Of a DNA stretch of 64,000 nucleotides, positions 42,057 to 51,290 are shown one piece after another; the stretch's first letter is position 1, and every line of letters begins with the position of its first letter. The DNA lies in the NCBI GenBank assembly GCA_030530605.1, contig JAUMUO010000002.1, positions 98,608 to 162,607 on the forward strand, in the 5' to 3' direction. The notes under the pieces were generated by a model. That model saw nothing but the letters and a program-made list of their open reading frames with translations, was not told where the DNA came from and did not search any database. A program made the position numbers and the translations under genes. The DNA comes from Candidatus Saccharimonadota bacterium (GTDB taxonomy: Bacteria; Patescibacteriota; Saccharimonadia; Saccharimonadales; Saccharimonadaceae).

Positions 42057-43289
42057 ATGGACGAAAATACAAGATACGTAGCGGGAATTGACGTCGGTTC
42101 GGAAAACATCCGCGCCGTTGTCGCGACGGTTGGGCGTGATGGTTCCATCTCTGTCGTTGGTTATAACGAAGGTAAAAATGCTGGTATGCAAAAAGGTATG
42201 GTTGATACTCTTTCTGGCCCAGCTGAAGCTGTTGATAAGATGCTTCTTGAAGTAGAACGAATGAGCGGTTTTAATATCAATTCCGCCTTTGTATCTATCA
42301 ATGGCAGCAATGTTATGTCTATCCAAGCTGATGGTCGTATTGCCCTCGGCACTCCGGACCACGAAATTACCGAAGAAGATTTAGACCGCGTAGAAGGTGC
42401 CACCGTCCTCGGTAAAATCCCCGCGAACCGCGAAATTCTTGATGTTCTTCCCCTTTCTTACACCCTAGACGGCCAAAGTGGGATTAAAGACCCTCTTGGT
42501 ATGACTGGCCTTCTCCTTGAAATGCGTGCCAATGTCATTTCTGCCCTTATGCCTACCGCCGTTAATCTTCGCAAATCCCTTGACGGCGCCACTATCACCG
42601 CCGAAAAACTTGTCCCGTCTGTTATGGCCGCTGCTTCTGCCGTTCTGACCGAAAAACAGCGTGAAAACGGCGTTGCCGTAGTAGATCTTGGCTATGCCAC
42701 TACTGGTGTAGCTATTTACGAAAATGGCGATCTCCAATATGTCGGCGTTATCCCCGTCGGTGCTAATAATATCACTAATGATCTCGCTATCTTACTCCAA
42801 GTCCCGACCGAAGTCGCCGAAGATATCAAGCGCCGCTTCGTCACCGGTCTCTTCAAGGACGACGATAAGGAAATCGTCGTAAAGAAAGGCCACACCGAGC
42901 TTGCCTTCTCCAGAAAAGAGGTTAACCGCGTCGTCCGCGACCGCCTTGACGAAATCTTTGCTGGTGTCGCCAACGAGATTAAGCTTGCTGGTTACGCCAA
43001 AAAACTCCCCGAGGGCATTGTTCTGGTCGGTGGTGGCGCCAAGATGCGCGATCTCGATGTCTATGCTAAATCTGCTCTTGGTACTGCTACCCGCATTGGC
43101 ATCCCTACCGGTTTTGGTGGTATTGCCGATGCTATCGCCAAACCTGAGTATGCTAGCGCCATTGGTCTTGCCCTGCTTGCTTCCCGCTCTCCCGGCTCCG
43201 CTGTTAAAAAATCCGCCACTAAAAAATCCAAGGGCAAAAAAGAGAAGACCAAACCCGGTCTTCTCAAGAAATTATTTGGTAAGTTTTAA
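42057..43289 (+). CDS. ftsA: Cell-division protein FtsA
   Basis: Actin-fold membrane anchor of the Z-ring. Begins YVAGIDVGSENIRAVVA (phosphate 1), contains the 1C subdomain, VVDLGYATTGVAIY (phosphate 2), NNITNDLAILLQVPTEVAEDIK and GIVLVGGGAKM (adenosine motif). The C-terminus is Lys-rich and ends in LLKKLFGKF, the amphipathic membrane-targeting helix. 410 aa. Transcribed away from ftsZ. Confidence 0.95.
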   Translation: MDENTRYVAGIDVGSENIRAVVATVGRDGSISVVGYNEGKNAGMQKGMVDTLSGPAEAVDKMLLEVERMSGFNINSAFVSINGSNVMSIQADGRIALGTPDHEITEEDLDRVEGATVLGKIPANREILDVLPLSYTLDGQSGIKDPLGMTGLLLEMRANVISALMPTAVNLRKSLDGATITAEKLVPSVMAAASAVLTEKQRENGVAVVDLGYATTGVAIYENGDLQYVGVIPVGANNITNDLAILLQVPTEVAEDIKRRFVTGLFKDDDKEIVVKKGHTELAFSRKEVNRVVRDRLDEIFAGVANEIKLAGYAKKLPEGIVLVGGGAKMRDLDVYAKSALGTATRIGIPTGFGGIADAIAKPEYASAIGLALLASRSPGSAVKKSATKKSKGKKEKTKPGLLKKLFGKF

Positions 43290-43528
43290 GCCAACGCTTC
43301 TATTACACTTTGTCCTAACTTTCTTTGAAATTGTTTAATCTTTTCTAAATTTTCTTTATTTACTTTTTGTTTTTCTATATTTTCGCCTTCGTCTTCGTAA
43401 AATTCAAAGCTCTCTTCAATCTGTGCGTCTATGGTGTCATCCTTCCAGTTTTCGTCTCCGTCTCCATCACTATCTACTACTTTGTTTGGAAGGAATAATT
43501 CCTTACTCTCGACGTTGGCTCTTTTCAT
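43286..43528 (-). CDS. Hypothetical acidic small protein
   Basis: An 80-aa Asp/Glu/Lys-rich protein without recognised domain. Support for a real gene: ACAGGAG upstream of ATG 43528 and a consensus promoter TTGACA (43620-43625), 17-base spacer, TAGTAT (43597-43602) on minus. Its stop overlaps the ftsA stop by 4 bases, tail to tail. Confidence 0.5.
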   Translation of the reverse strand: MKRANVESKELFLPNKVVDSDGDGDENWKDDTIDAQIEESFEFYEDEGENIEKQKVNKENLEKIKQFQRKLGQSVIEALA

Positions 43529-43596
43529 ATATTTTTTCTCCTGTTTATTTTTAATTTTCTTGTTAGAATTTTTATTTTATGTTCTAACTACTTTCT

Positions 43597-43625
43597 ATAC
43601 TAGCACACTTTCTTAATTTTGTCAA
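43597..43625 (-). promoter_or_regulatory. Consensus promoter for the acidic small protein
   Basis: On minus: TTGACA, 17 bases, TAGTAT, then an AT-rich leader of about 65 bases with an inverted repeat GTTAGAA/TTCTAAC (43562-43586). Confidence 0.6.
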
Positions 43626-43679
43626 CACTGATTATGCTTATTTTCCCGCAAATCGTCAAATCCTCTCTGTTTTTACGCT

Positions 43680-43706
43680 CAAAAAAGCACCCAACTGGTG
43701 CTTTTC
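43680..43706 (-). terminator. Terminator of the adenylate-kinase pair
   Basis: GCACC/GGTGC stem with six U on minus, about 15 bases beyond the stop of the gene at 43720. Confidence 0.7.
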
Positions 43707-43719
43707 TGTTTATATATTA

Positions 43720-44340
43720 CTATTCGCCGTAGCTCTTCTCGCGAGAATTCGCATCGTTTTCAATTGAACCCAGCTGGTCCGTATGGAAAACCTCCGGAGT
43801 ATTTGGCTTAATCTCCTCAAAAACCTTCCTGATTCTCTCTGTCACCTCATCAAATTCCCCTACCCCATCCACTTCGTAAACCGGAATCTCCCGCGAGCGT
43901 AGCAAGTCCAAAATTGCACCAATATTTTGTTCAAAGATATTAATTCTCTTCTCCAGGGCTTCTCTGGTATCGTCCGCCCGGCCCCTAAGTTCAATTCTCT
44001 GCCAAAGCTCATCTACTGGCACAGAAAGAACCACCGCTCCATCTACTTTATCAAAGAAGGAAGAACCAGCCTTCAACATAATCTCGGTCTGTTCCTTGTC
44101 GCGCGGATAACCGTCTAGCACGATTTCCATCCCCTCGGCCTCGGCAAATTCAATCTGTTTATCCATCAATCGCACTACCGTGGCATCATCCACCAGCGCA
44201 CCTTCCTTCATAATATCATCAAATTCTCCAGAGTCGCGTAGTACTTGCCCGACCGACAACCACCGCCAGCCATAAAGATCCGCCAAAGTCCGCCCCTGAG
44301 TCGACTTGCCACTGCCCGCAGGCCCAAATAATATAATCAT
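43720..44340 (-). CDS. Adenylate kinase-family protein (second of pair)
   Basis: Nucleoside monophosphate kinase fold, 206 aa. P-loop GPAGSGKSTQG at residues 6-16; DGYPRDKEQTEIM is the NMP-binding Arg segment; LRGRADDTREALEKRI is the lid/arginine region. The lid is the short type. It differs from its upstream neighbour in length and in having a ~25-residue charged tail. Coupled to the gene before it by a 4-base overlap. The exact NMP substrate cannot be told. Confidence 0.8.
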   Translation of the reverse strand: MIILFGPAGSGKSTQGRTLADLYGWRWLSVGQVLRDSGEFDDIMKEGALVDDATVVRLMDKQIEFAEAEGMEIVLDGYPRDKEQTEIMLKAGSSFFDKVDGAVVLSVPVDELWQRIELRGRADDTREALEKRINIFEQNIGAILDLLRSREIPVYEVDGVGEFDEVTERIRKVFEEIKPNTPEVFHTDQLGSIENDANSREKSYGE

Positions 44341-44861
44341 TGTTCCTCCTTTAAAACTTCTCTTAATCTTGCTTGTACTTCTTCCGGAGTACCCACACCA
44401 TCTACTTCAAAAATCTTGACTCCCCCCTGCCGAAGAACCTCTAGTATCTCCCCTTTCATTTTATCATAATCTTCTAATCTTTGTATCGCAATTTCTTCCG
44501 TATCCTGGTCTCTCCCTCGTTGAAGCACCCGTTTCAATAATTCTTCTCTCGGCACCGAAATCTCCACTACCGTATCAAGTCCAATCTCCGGCGACAACAC
44601 ATACAATGCCTGTGCCTTTGTCCGCACCGCTCCATCCAAAATCGCCCCGTCCACCCCTGCTAAAGCCTCCGTTAAAAGCTCGAAAATCATCTCATCTGGG
44701 AACAATTCCGCCGTCTTTAATTTCTCCTTCACCCAGGGGTCATCCGAACTCCGCAATAACTCTCCCGTTGATATCCATTTCCACCCCAATTTTTCGGCCA
44801 ACATCTGTCCTTGTGTGGACTTCCCACTCCCTGGCGCACCTAAAAACAAAACTCTTTTCAT
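44337..44861 (-). CDS. Adenylate kinase-family protein (first of pair)
   Basis: Nucleoside monophosphate kinase, 174 aa. P-loop GAPGSGKSTQG at residues 8-18, the NMP-binding helix STGELLRS, DGAVRTKAQ in place of DGFPRT, and RGRDQDTEEIAIQRL with the lid Arg residues. TATAAT (44870-44875, minus) ends 8 bases before ATG, with no ribosome-binding site. Together with the next gene it forms an unusual tandem pair of divergent paralogues. Confidence 0.8.
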   Translation of the reverse strand: MKRVLFLGAPGSGKSTQGQMLAEKLGWKWISTGELLRSSDDPWVKEKLKTAELFPDEMIFELLTEALAGVDGAILDGAVRTKAQALYVLSPEIGLDTVVEISVPREELLKRVLQRGRDQDTEEIAIQRLEDYDKMKGEILEVLRQGGVKIFEVDGVGTPEEVQARLREVLKEEQ

Positions 44862-44891
44862 ACATAACCATTATACCATACAAAAATATGA

Positions 44892-44897
44892 TATAAT
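44892..44897 (+). promoter_or_regulatory. -10 box of map
   Basis: TATAAT ends 7 bases before ATG 44905; leaderless arrangement. Confidence 0.55.
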
Positions 44898-44904
44898 ATA
44901 TATA

Positions 44905-45654
44905 ATGAATCAAGATAAAATTGAGAAAATGCGCGAGGGTGGCAGAATTCTTGGTAATCTCTTACGAGATCTCAAGAATTATGTGAAACCTGGTATGTCT
45001 GAAAAAGAAATTGATGCCTGGGTCAGAGAAGAAGTTGTGAAGCGTGGTGCTATCGTCGCCTACGACCTTCTGCCCGAAAAGTTCCCTGGCGCCATTTGTA
45101 TTTCCACCAACGACCAGCTCGTCCACGGCGCCCCGACCGATTACCGCCTAGAAGAAGGCGACAAGGTTTCTTTTGATATGGTCATTGGCTACAAGGGTTA
45201 TTTCACCGATTCTGCCTTCACTATGCTCGTCGGCAAGGGCTCTCCGGCTGTCAAAAAAATGATTAGCATCACCGAGTCTGCCCTCTGGGAAGGTATCGAA
45301 CAAGTTCGTCCCGGCGCTCACCTCGGCGACATCGGCTATGCTGTAGAAAAAGTCCTAAAAAACGGCCATCTCGGCGTAATCGAAAATTATGTCGGTCACT
45401 TTATCGGCAAGAGCATGCACGAGGACCCAATGGTCCCGAATTATGGCAAACGCGGCCACGGCTATGTCCTAAAGCCTGGCGACACTCTCTGTATAGAGCC
45501 AATGTCCTCTCTGGGCAAACCCGCCAATCATATCGAGGAGGACGACGATTCCGGCTGGACTGTCATCTTAAATGACGGCTCTATCGCTTGTCACTGCGAA
45601 CACACTGTTCTAGTCACTGAAGACGGCTACGAAGTTCTAACTTTACCAGATTAA
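44905..45654 (+). CDS. map: Methionine aminopeptidase
   Basis: Removes N-terminal Met after deformylation (def is at 51283). ATG 44905 is chosen because the longer frame crosses the promoter. Metal ligands are visible: Asp in VSFDMVIGYKGYFTDSAFT (two Asp), His in VGHFIGKSMHE, Glu in CIEPMSS and the last Glu in CEHTVLVTEDG. Length 249 aa, a type Ia enzyme without the N-terminal zinc finger. Confidence 0.95.
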   Translation: MNQDKIEKMREGGRILGNLLRDLKNYVKPGMSEKEIDAWVREEVVKRGAIVAYDLLPEKFPGAICISTNDQLVHGAPTDYRLEEGDKVSFDMVIGYKGYFTDSAFTMLVGKGSPAVKKMISITESALWEGIEQVRPGAHLGDIGYAVEKVLKNGHLGVIENYVGHFIGKSMHEDPMVPNYGKRGHGYVLKPGDTLCIEPMSSLGKPANHIEEDDDSGWTVILNDGSIACHCEHTVLVTEDGYEVLTLPD

Positions 45655-45696
45655 ACCCTTGTCAAATCTTTAGAGGTCTGGTATAATGTAACAAGT

Positions 45697-45915
45697 ATGT
45701 CTATTAAAGTTACAAGAAAAGATCAGAGCGAAGCTAACGAAAACATTATTCGTCGCTTCAACCGCAAGGTTTTACAGAGTGGCACTATGCCTCTTGCTAA
45801 GTCTCAGCTTAGATTTTCTAAGCCAATCTCAAAGCGTGAGCGCCGCCAACGCGCTATCCTTCGCGAGATTCGCAAGGCTGAAAAAACCGAGCGCATCAAG
45901 CTTGGTCTAAGATAA
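45697..45915 (+). CDS. rpsU: Ribosomal protein bS21
   Basis: Small 30S protein, 72 aa, Arg/Lys-rich: SIKVTRKDQSEANENIIRRF start, RFSKPISKRERRQRA and an extended basic C-terminus. A promoter TTGTCA, 17 bases, TATAAT (45682-45687) lies just upstream, ending 9 bases before ATG. The terminator at 45913 follows directly. Confidence 0.9.
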   Translation: MSIKVTRKDQSEANENIIRRFNRKVLQSGTMPLAKSQLRFSKPISKRERRQRAILREIRKAEKTERIKLGLR

Positions 45916-45940
45916 GCCCTTCAAGGGGGCTTATTTTTTT
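45913..45940 (+). terminator. Terminator of rpsU
   Basis: TAAGCCC/GGGCTTA stem followed by seven T. It overlaps the end of recJ on the other strand. Confidence 0.8.
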
Positions 45941-47532
45941 ATCTGTACAATTCGCCCCTCCACCGAGGAAACCCCGTTCCACTCGTTCACAAACGGCGAA
46001 ACTAGAACTGATATTGTTTCGCCAGGTTGTACTTTGAACCACTCCTCTGGTGCATAAAACGCCAAAAGTCTCATCGTGCTTGCTCCATCCGAAACCGTCA
46101 GCCTTAAATGTTTCCCCTCCATACCCATCCTATCTACAAACCTCACCTCTACTTCCCAAAGTGCCAAAAGTGGTTCCGGGTTACCATCGCCAAACGGTTG
46201 TAAAAGCTCTAGCTCCCCCATAAAATCTAGCGAGACCGAACTGAGCTTCCCCACCGTAAGGTCCGCCTGTTTCTCTAAAAATCTCTCCTGGTTTTTCAAT
46301 CCCAAGCTCTTGTAATACTCATTTATTGCTCTGGAAAACTCCAAAAAATGCTCTTTCTCAAGTTTTAGCCCACAAGCCTCAGCGTGTCCGCCCCCATTAA
46401 TTAGTAATTTCTGGCACTCCTTTAATGCTTCTGCTAAATTAAACTCCCCAAAACTCCGCCCCGAGCCTTTCAAAACCCCGTCTATCTCTGATAAAACTAT
46501 CGCTGGCTTCTTATACTGTTCAAGCAACCTCCCCGCAATAATTCCTAAAACCCCTTCGTGCCATTCGCCAACCACCACCAAAACCGGCTCAACTGATATA
46601 CCCTTTTTCTCGATTTCAGATACCGCCGCGCTCTGTTGCCTCTTTCTCTCCGCATTTAATTGCTCTAGTTCCTCTGCTAGTTTCACCGCTTCAGATTTGG
46701 ATTCAGTCAACAATAATTTCAAAGCTAAATCTGCCGATTTCATCCGTCCCGCCGCGTTTAATCTCGGCCCTATCTGGAACCCCACTGCATCTGTATCTAT
46801 TTTCTTCACCCCCGATAACCGCATCAATTCCAAAAGCCCCGGCCGCCGTGTTTTAGAAAGCACCAACATTCCAAACCGGCAAATCACCCGATTTTCCCCG
46901 GTCAGTTTCATCGCGTCGCAAATTGTACCAATCATCGCAAGATCAAGGAGCCATTTTTCCTGCCCCTCTGGCACCAACCCCTCAGAAACCAGTGCCCTTG
47001 CCAAGAAAAACGCCACCCCCGCACCACAAAGATTCTTCAAATCCTCTGGCACTTCCTTGTCGGTTCTCTTTGGGTTCACCACCGCCGTTTCTGGCAACTC
47101 CCCCATCACTTCGTGGTGGTCTGTCACCACCACCGGCACCGAAATTTTCTCAATTACTTCCCTGTTATTACTCCCACAATCCACCGTAATCACCAGCTCA
47201 AAATCCTTCGCCCGCTCCACCACTTTTTCGCTCATCCCGTACCCATCCGAGAACCTATCCGGCAGCATCATCTCTATATTTTTCTCATCCACCCCCGCGA
47301 GCGTCAAAGTGTCGTGTAGAATCGCCGTTGCCGTCACCCCATCAACGTCATAATCGCCATAAATCAAAATCTTCTTTTTGCTAGAAACAGCCTGCTTTAT
47401 CTGTGACACCACCTCTTTCATATCTGGAAGCAAATACGGGTCAGCAAGCTTCTCATAGCAGGGGTTCAAAAACTCTTCGTCTAACCCCCGCTTTTCCATC
47501 AACTTCAAAAATAGCGCCGAATACCGCACCAA
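45931..47532 (-). CDS. recJ: Single-stranded-DNA exonuclease RecJ
   Basis: 5'-3' ssDNA exonuclease in repair and recombination. DHH-family motifs: IYGDYDVDGVTATAIL, VITVDCGSNN, VVVTDHHEV; DHHA1 segment LLINGGGHAEACGLKL; OB domain after residue 420. Length 533 aa. GTG start at 47532 following GGGG; it begins 8 bases after the stop of the HTH gene, so both are probably co-transcribed. Confidence 0.93.
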   Translation of the reverse strand: MVRYSALFLKLMEKRGLDEEFLNPCYEKLADPYLLPDMKEVVSQIKQAVSSKKKILIYGDYDVDGVTATAILHDTLTLAGVDEKNIEMMLPDRFSDGYGMSEKVVERAKDFELVITVDCGSNNREVIEKISVPVVVTDHHEVMGELPETAVVNPKRTDKEVPEDLKNLCGAGVAFFLARALVSEGLVPEGQEKWLLDLAMIGTICDAMKLTGENRVICRFGMLVLSKTRRPGLLELMRLSGVKKIDTDAVGFQIGPRLNAAGRMKSADLALKLLLTESKSEAVKLAEELEQLNAERKRQQSAAVSEIEKKGISVEPVLVVVGEWHEGVLGIIAGRLLEQYKKPAIVLSEIDGVLKGSGRSFGEFNLAEALKECQKLLINGGGHAEACGLKLEKEHFLEFSRAINEYYKSLGLKNQERFLEKQADLTVGKLSSVSLDFMGELELLQPFGDGNPEPLLALWEVEVRFVDRMGMEGKHLRLTVSDGASTMRLLAFYAPEEWFKVQPGETISVLVSPFVNEWNGVSSVEGRIVQIKK

Positions 47533-47540
47533 GCCCCCTG

Positions 47541-47858
47541 TTAGCTGATTTTCTTAGTCTGTTTTGCACCCTTAATTGGCTGGCCAGCAGCATCATATTG
47601 CTGACTCTTGATAACCATACTCTGAAGCTCTTTAAGAATTGGGAACTTCTTGTTGGTCTGATAAATCACCATATGGCCTTTTCTCTGAGAAACTAGGAAA
47701 TTTGCCACTTCAAGACGCTTTAATTCCCTCTGGATATTACCCGCATCCTCTTTAATTAGTTTTGACAAGGCCCGCACATGAGTCTTAAAGTCTGGATATT
47801 TTGCAAAAACCACCAATATTTTTCTTCGCACCCGTGATGTAATAAATACGTCTAGCAT
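47541..47858 (-). CDS. Winged-helix transcriptional regulator, ArsR-like
   Basis: A 105-aa DNA-binding protein. The segment ALSKLIKEDAGNIQRELKRLEVANFLVSQRKG split over helices and wing (residues ~30-60) matches ArsR/MarR-type winged helices. No metal-binding Cys are present. TATAAT (near 47902 on minus) and AGAGGT site upstream. It may regulate itself and recJ. Confidence 0.7.
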   Translation of the reverse strand: MLDVFITSRVRRKILVVFAKYPDFKTHVRALSKLIKEDAGNIQRELKRLEVANFLVSQRKGHMVIYQTNKKFPILKELQSMVIKSQQYDAAGQPIKGAKQTKKIS

Positions 47859-47996
47859 TCTATACCTCTTTTATTATTAACTCTACACTCTTTAGTACCT
47901 CTATTATACCCCACTCTGTTAAAAAAATCTAGTAAAAATTACATTTTTTTAAACACAACAGTTTTAATTACAATATTACTCAGGTTGGTTTAATGC

Positions 47997-48002
47997 TATA
48001 AT
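47997..48002 (+). promoter_or_regulatory. -10 box of priA
   Basis: TATAAT ends 6 bases before ATG 48009; leaderless arrangement. Confidence 0.55.
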
Positions 48003-48008
48003 AATAAT

Positions 48009-50000
48009 ATGTTTTACGAGGTGATACCTGCCAAACTAATCGGGCAAAGTCATGTTGATGTCCTAACTTATTCATCCGAAGAAAATCTAAAGCCTGGCAA
48101 CCTGGTTTTAATACCTCTGAGAAGTTCCAAAATCCCCGGCGTCGTCGTTAAAAAAGTAGAACAGCCAGAATTCAAAGTAAAGCCAATCGAAAAACTTTTA
48201 TACAATGAGCCTCTGCCATCTCACCTCTTCAAATCTCTCTTCTGGCTCTCCGATTATTATCTAAATCCCCTTCCGTCCGTCGCCAGCGCTATCTTGCCAA
48301 ACGGCCTTGAAAAAACCCGCAGAAATATCGTTTCGAGGTCGCGACATGTGCGTGGCTTCGAAACCAAGCTGGGTTCTTTCCGCCCAGACTTTTCTTCCGA
48401 AGAAAAGTCCCAAATCCCCCTTAACCCCGCCCAAAAACAGGCCCTAGAACGCATTGAGAACACCAAAACAGCCACTAAACTCCTGTTTGGCGTTACTGGT
48501 AGCGGAAAAACTAATATCTATCTCAAACTGGCTGAAAACGCCTTAAAAGCCCATCGCTCTGTCATCTTGCTCGTCCCTGAAATCGCCCTTACTTCTCAAC
48601 TCGTCCAGGTCTTTGAACAAACTTTCAAAAACAATATCGTTCTCCTTCACTCCCGCCAGACCGACCGCGAGCGTCACCAGATTTGGGAAAAAGTCTTAAA
48701 AAGCGAGCAACCCGAAATCATCATCGGTCCTCGCTCGGCCCTTTTTGCCCCTGTTAAAAATCTTGGCCTCATTATTATCGACGAGGCCCACGAATCTTCT
48801 TATTATCAAGAAAACACCCCTAAATATTCCTCTACCCGCCTTGCTAGCCAAATCGCCAGCATTCTTAACATCCCCTGTATTCTTGGCACCGCCACCCCGC
48901 TCGTCTCTGATTATTACCTCGCCAAGAAAATGAACGCCCTTATTGAGTTAAAAACCAAGGCCAAAAAGGAGGCTCACCCCGCCAAAGTCAGCATTATAGA
49001 CTTAAAAGACCGTTCCCTGTTTTCCAAAAACCGCTATTTCAGCACCCCTCTGTTAAACGCCATTAAAAACAACCTTGAAAACCATCACCAAACCCTGATC
49101 TTTCATAATCGCCGCGGCTCCGCTCCACTTACAATTTGCGAAAACTGCGGCTATGAAGCTCTCTGCCCGAATTGTTTTCTCCCCTTAAATCTCCACCTAG
49201 ACACCTACAAACTCATCTGCCATGCCTGCGGCCACACCGAGAAAGTTCCCCTAAACTGTCCCGAGTGCCACTCTGAAAAAATCGTCCACAAGGGTTTTGG
49301 CACCAAACTCCTTGAAACTGAGCTGAAAAAGCTTTTCCCCTCCGCTAAAATCATCCGCTTTGATGCCGATAACAAGAAGTCTGAAACCCTCGATGCTCTC
49401 TATGAACAGGTTAAAAACGGCGACTATGATATTATTATTGGTACTCAAACCGTCGCCAAAGGTCTTGATCTCCCCTTGCTCGCCACCGTCGGTATCGCTC
49501 AAGCCGATGCCGGCCTTAGTCTCCCGGATTTCGCCTCCGAAGAGCATACTTTTGAACTTCTTACCCAGGTTATCGGTCGAGTTGGCCGCGGCCATCTTAG
49601 CACGGCCAATGTCTTTATTCAAACTTATCAGGAAAATCACCCCGCCATTACCTGCGCCACCACTTCCGATTACGAAACTTTCAGCGACTATCTTCTAAAA
49701 AACCGCAAGCTAGCCAAACTTCCACCTTTCTCATACCTTGCCAAAATCAGCATCACCTACAAAACTGAACAAACTGCCCTAAAATATATCAAACTCTACC
49801 AAAAAGAGCTCAAAAAATTCCCGAAAATCTCTGTTTCTGCCCCCACTCCCGCCTTCCACGAAAGAAGCACCAGCGGCTATACCTGGCAACTTGTCTTAAA
49901 ATCCCCCTCTAGAAAAGCTTTGTCAGACGCGCTAAATAGCCTCAAAAAATCCCCCGGCCTCAAAATTACTATTGATCCCCCATCGCTTCTAATCTCCTAA
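48009..50000 (+). CDS. priA: Primosomal replication-restart helicase PriA
   Basis: 3'-5' helicase that reloads the replisome at stalled forks. N-terminal DNA-binding domain, Walker A LLFGVTGSGKTNIY, DEAHE box, GTATPLVSDY, the zinc-binding insertion with eight Cys (CENCG, CPNC, CHACG, CPEC between residues ~378 and 420), and IGTQTVAKGLDLP plus QVIGRVGRG. Length 663 aa. Between the N-terminal domain and the helicase there is a hairpin-rich coding stretch (48330-48409). Confidence 0.95.
   Translation: MFYEVIPAKLIGQSHVDVLTYSSEENLKPGNLVLIPLRSSKIPGVVVKKVEQPEFKVKPIEKLLYNEPLPSHLFKSLFWLSDYYLNPLPSVASAILPNGLEKTRRNIVSRSRHVRGFETKLGSFRPDFSSEEKSQIPLNPAQKQALERIENTKTATKLLFGVTGSGKTNIYLKLAENALKAHRSVILLVPEIALTSQLVQVFEQTFKNNIVLLHSRQTDRERHQIWEKVLKSEQPEIIIGPRSALFAPVKNLGLIIIDEAHESSYYQENTPKYSSTRLASQIASILNIPCILGTATPLVSDYYLAKKMNALIELKTKAKKEAHPAKVSIIDLKDRSLFSKNRYFSTPLLNAIKNNLENHHQTLIFHNRRGSAPLTICENCGYEALCPNCFLPLNLHLDTYKLICHACGHTEKVPLNCPECHSEKIVHKGFGTKLLETELKKLFPSAKIIRFDADNKKSETLDALYEQVKNGDYDIIIGTQTVAKGLDLPLLATVGIAQADAGLSLPDFASEEHTFELLTQVIGRVGRGHLSTANVFIQTYQENHPAITCATTSDYETFSDYLLKNRKLAKLPPFSYLAKISITYKTEQTALKYIKLYQKELKKFPKISVSAPTPAFHERSTSGYTWQLVLKSPSRKALSDALNSLKKSPGLKITIDPPSLLIS
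48330..48409. repeat. Hairpin-rich coding segment in priA
   Basis: GTTTCGA (48330-48336) pairs with TCGAAAC (48358-48364) around GTCGCGAC; GACTTTTCTTC (48387-48397) pairs exactly with GAAGAAAAGTC (48399-48409) across one base. The segment lies at a domain junction, as do the elements in der and ileS. Confidence 0.5.
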
Positions 50001-50053
50001 TTGCCCCTACTAGAATCAAAGCCTCCCGCAAAACCCAAACTGTTCCAGCAACC

Positions 50054-50455
50054 CTACCCCCTAGAAGCCCGAATTTCTTCCTTTAGCTTCTCTGTTACTC
50101 TATTCACCACCTCTTTATAGTCCGGCCGATTTTTCTGAATCCAACGTACTGAAAGATATTCCGACAACACCTGCCAGTCCCCTGTTTCCTTACCGCTCTG
50201 CTTCAAAATCGCCTGATAAATCTTGTCCTCGCGAAAATCCGAGTCCATCTCAAAAACCAATTTCTTTATCACTCTCTGGTCACCATCCGAGAGCGCCTCA
50301 AACTCTTTAATCTGCTCTGGAGACAAACCTTTTGAAATTTCTTCCCCCACCCGAAGCTCAAGCTCGGACTTCGTCCGCCTCAAAAACTCCGCCTTCTGCT
50401 CCTCCGGCATATCTGCCATCCCTACTTCAGCAAGAAAACTTTCGTCTATTTCCAT
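50054..50455 (-). CDS. Hypothetical protein, DUF5663-like
   Basis: A 133-aa, mostly helical acidic protein. The first ~75 residues (ESFLAEVGMADMPEEQKAEF, LELRVGEEISKGLSPEQIKEF) resemble DUF5663, a small domain common in CPR genomes. No catalytic motif. It ends the minus-strand fmt-def-infB run, separated from fmt by about 30 bases. Confidence 0.5.
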   Translation of the reverse strand: MEIDESFLAEVGMADMPEEQKAEFLRRTKSELELRVGEEISKGLSPEQIKEFEALSDGDQRVIKKLVFEMDSDFREDKIYQAILKQSGKETGDWQVLSEYLSVRWIQKNRPDYKEVVNRVTEKLKEEIRASRG

Positions 50456-50486
50456 ATCTTAAGTATAACCGTTTCCCTTCCCAAAA

Positions 50487-51290
50487 TCAAGCTTTCCCGT
50501 ACCCGTTCACAAACGATTTGGCGTCCATCACCTTGCGCCCGGCCGGCTGTAATGTATCAATCACTAAATACAAGCCGTCCTTCCCCTTTATGCTCAAATC
50601 GGAGTACCCCTTTATCGCCTCTGGTTCATTTGAAAGATGTGCCGAGATAATAATACAGTCCATCCCAAACACCTCTACCCTAGTCTTCGGAAACCCAGCA
50701 AATGCCCTTACCTGGTCCATCATTTCCTCCGCGGTCTGTTCTAGAGGCCGAAGAGTCGCCATCGAAGTATCTAATTTCTGCGAATATGTCGCCAAACTTT
50801 CATCCTGGATGGTCGGCTCCGGCAAATTCGTAAGATTATCTGTCAGCCACTTTCCGCCCGCTCTTCCTAGCGCATCATAAATTTCTGCTTTCTGAGTAAA
50901 TTTATTGAACGACAACTTTTCCTGATAATAAATCGGCCCCGCATCCATCTTCACGACCAGTTTCATCACCGACACCCCAAACTCTGTATCTCCCCGTAAA
51001 ATCGCGGTTTCAATCGGAGACGGCCCCCGAAGGTCTGGCAAAAAAGACGGGTGAATATTCAAAATCCCTTCCGGCTCAAACAACTCCAAAACATCCTTTT
51101 TAATCAAAACCCCAAACGATGCCAAAATCCCATAAATTTTTTGTTCAGAACCGTTCATCAGCTCCCGCACCGTCTCCAAATCTTCCTTTTTCTTGGCCCA
51201 AAAAACCAGCTCAACCTGATCCTTTATAGCTCCATAAACTGCCGTTGCTAATTCCCCGTTCCCAAAAAATATCACTTTCGGCTTAGTCAT
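50487..51290 (-). CDS. fmt: Methionyl-tRNA formyltransferase
   Basis: Formylates initiator Met-tRNA. Shows VIFFGNGELATAV at the N-terminus, ASFGVLIKKDVLELF, and the active-site stretch GILNIHPSFLPDLRGPSPIETAIL with Asn, His and the following MDAGPI Asp. At 267 aa it is shorter than the usual ~310, with a reduced C-terminal domain. Its start overlaps the def stop by 8 bases; the def-fmt pair is a classical operon. Confidence 0.92.
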   Translation of the reverse strand: MTKPKVIFFGNGELATAVYGAIKDQVELVFWAKKKEDLETVRELMNGSEQKIYGILASFGVLIKKDVLELFEPEGILNIHPSFLPDLRGPSPIETAILRGDTEFGVSVMKLVVKMDAGPIYYQEKLSFNKFTQKAEIYDALGRAGGKWLTDNLTNLPEPTIQDESLATYSQKLDTSMATLRPLEQTAEEMMDQVRAFAGFPKTRVEVFGMDCIIISAHLSNEPEAIKGYSDLSIKGKDGLYLVIDTLQPAGRKVMDAKSFVNGYGKA

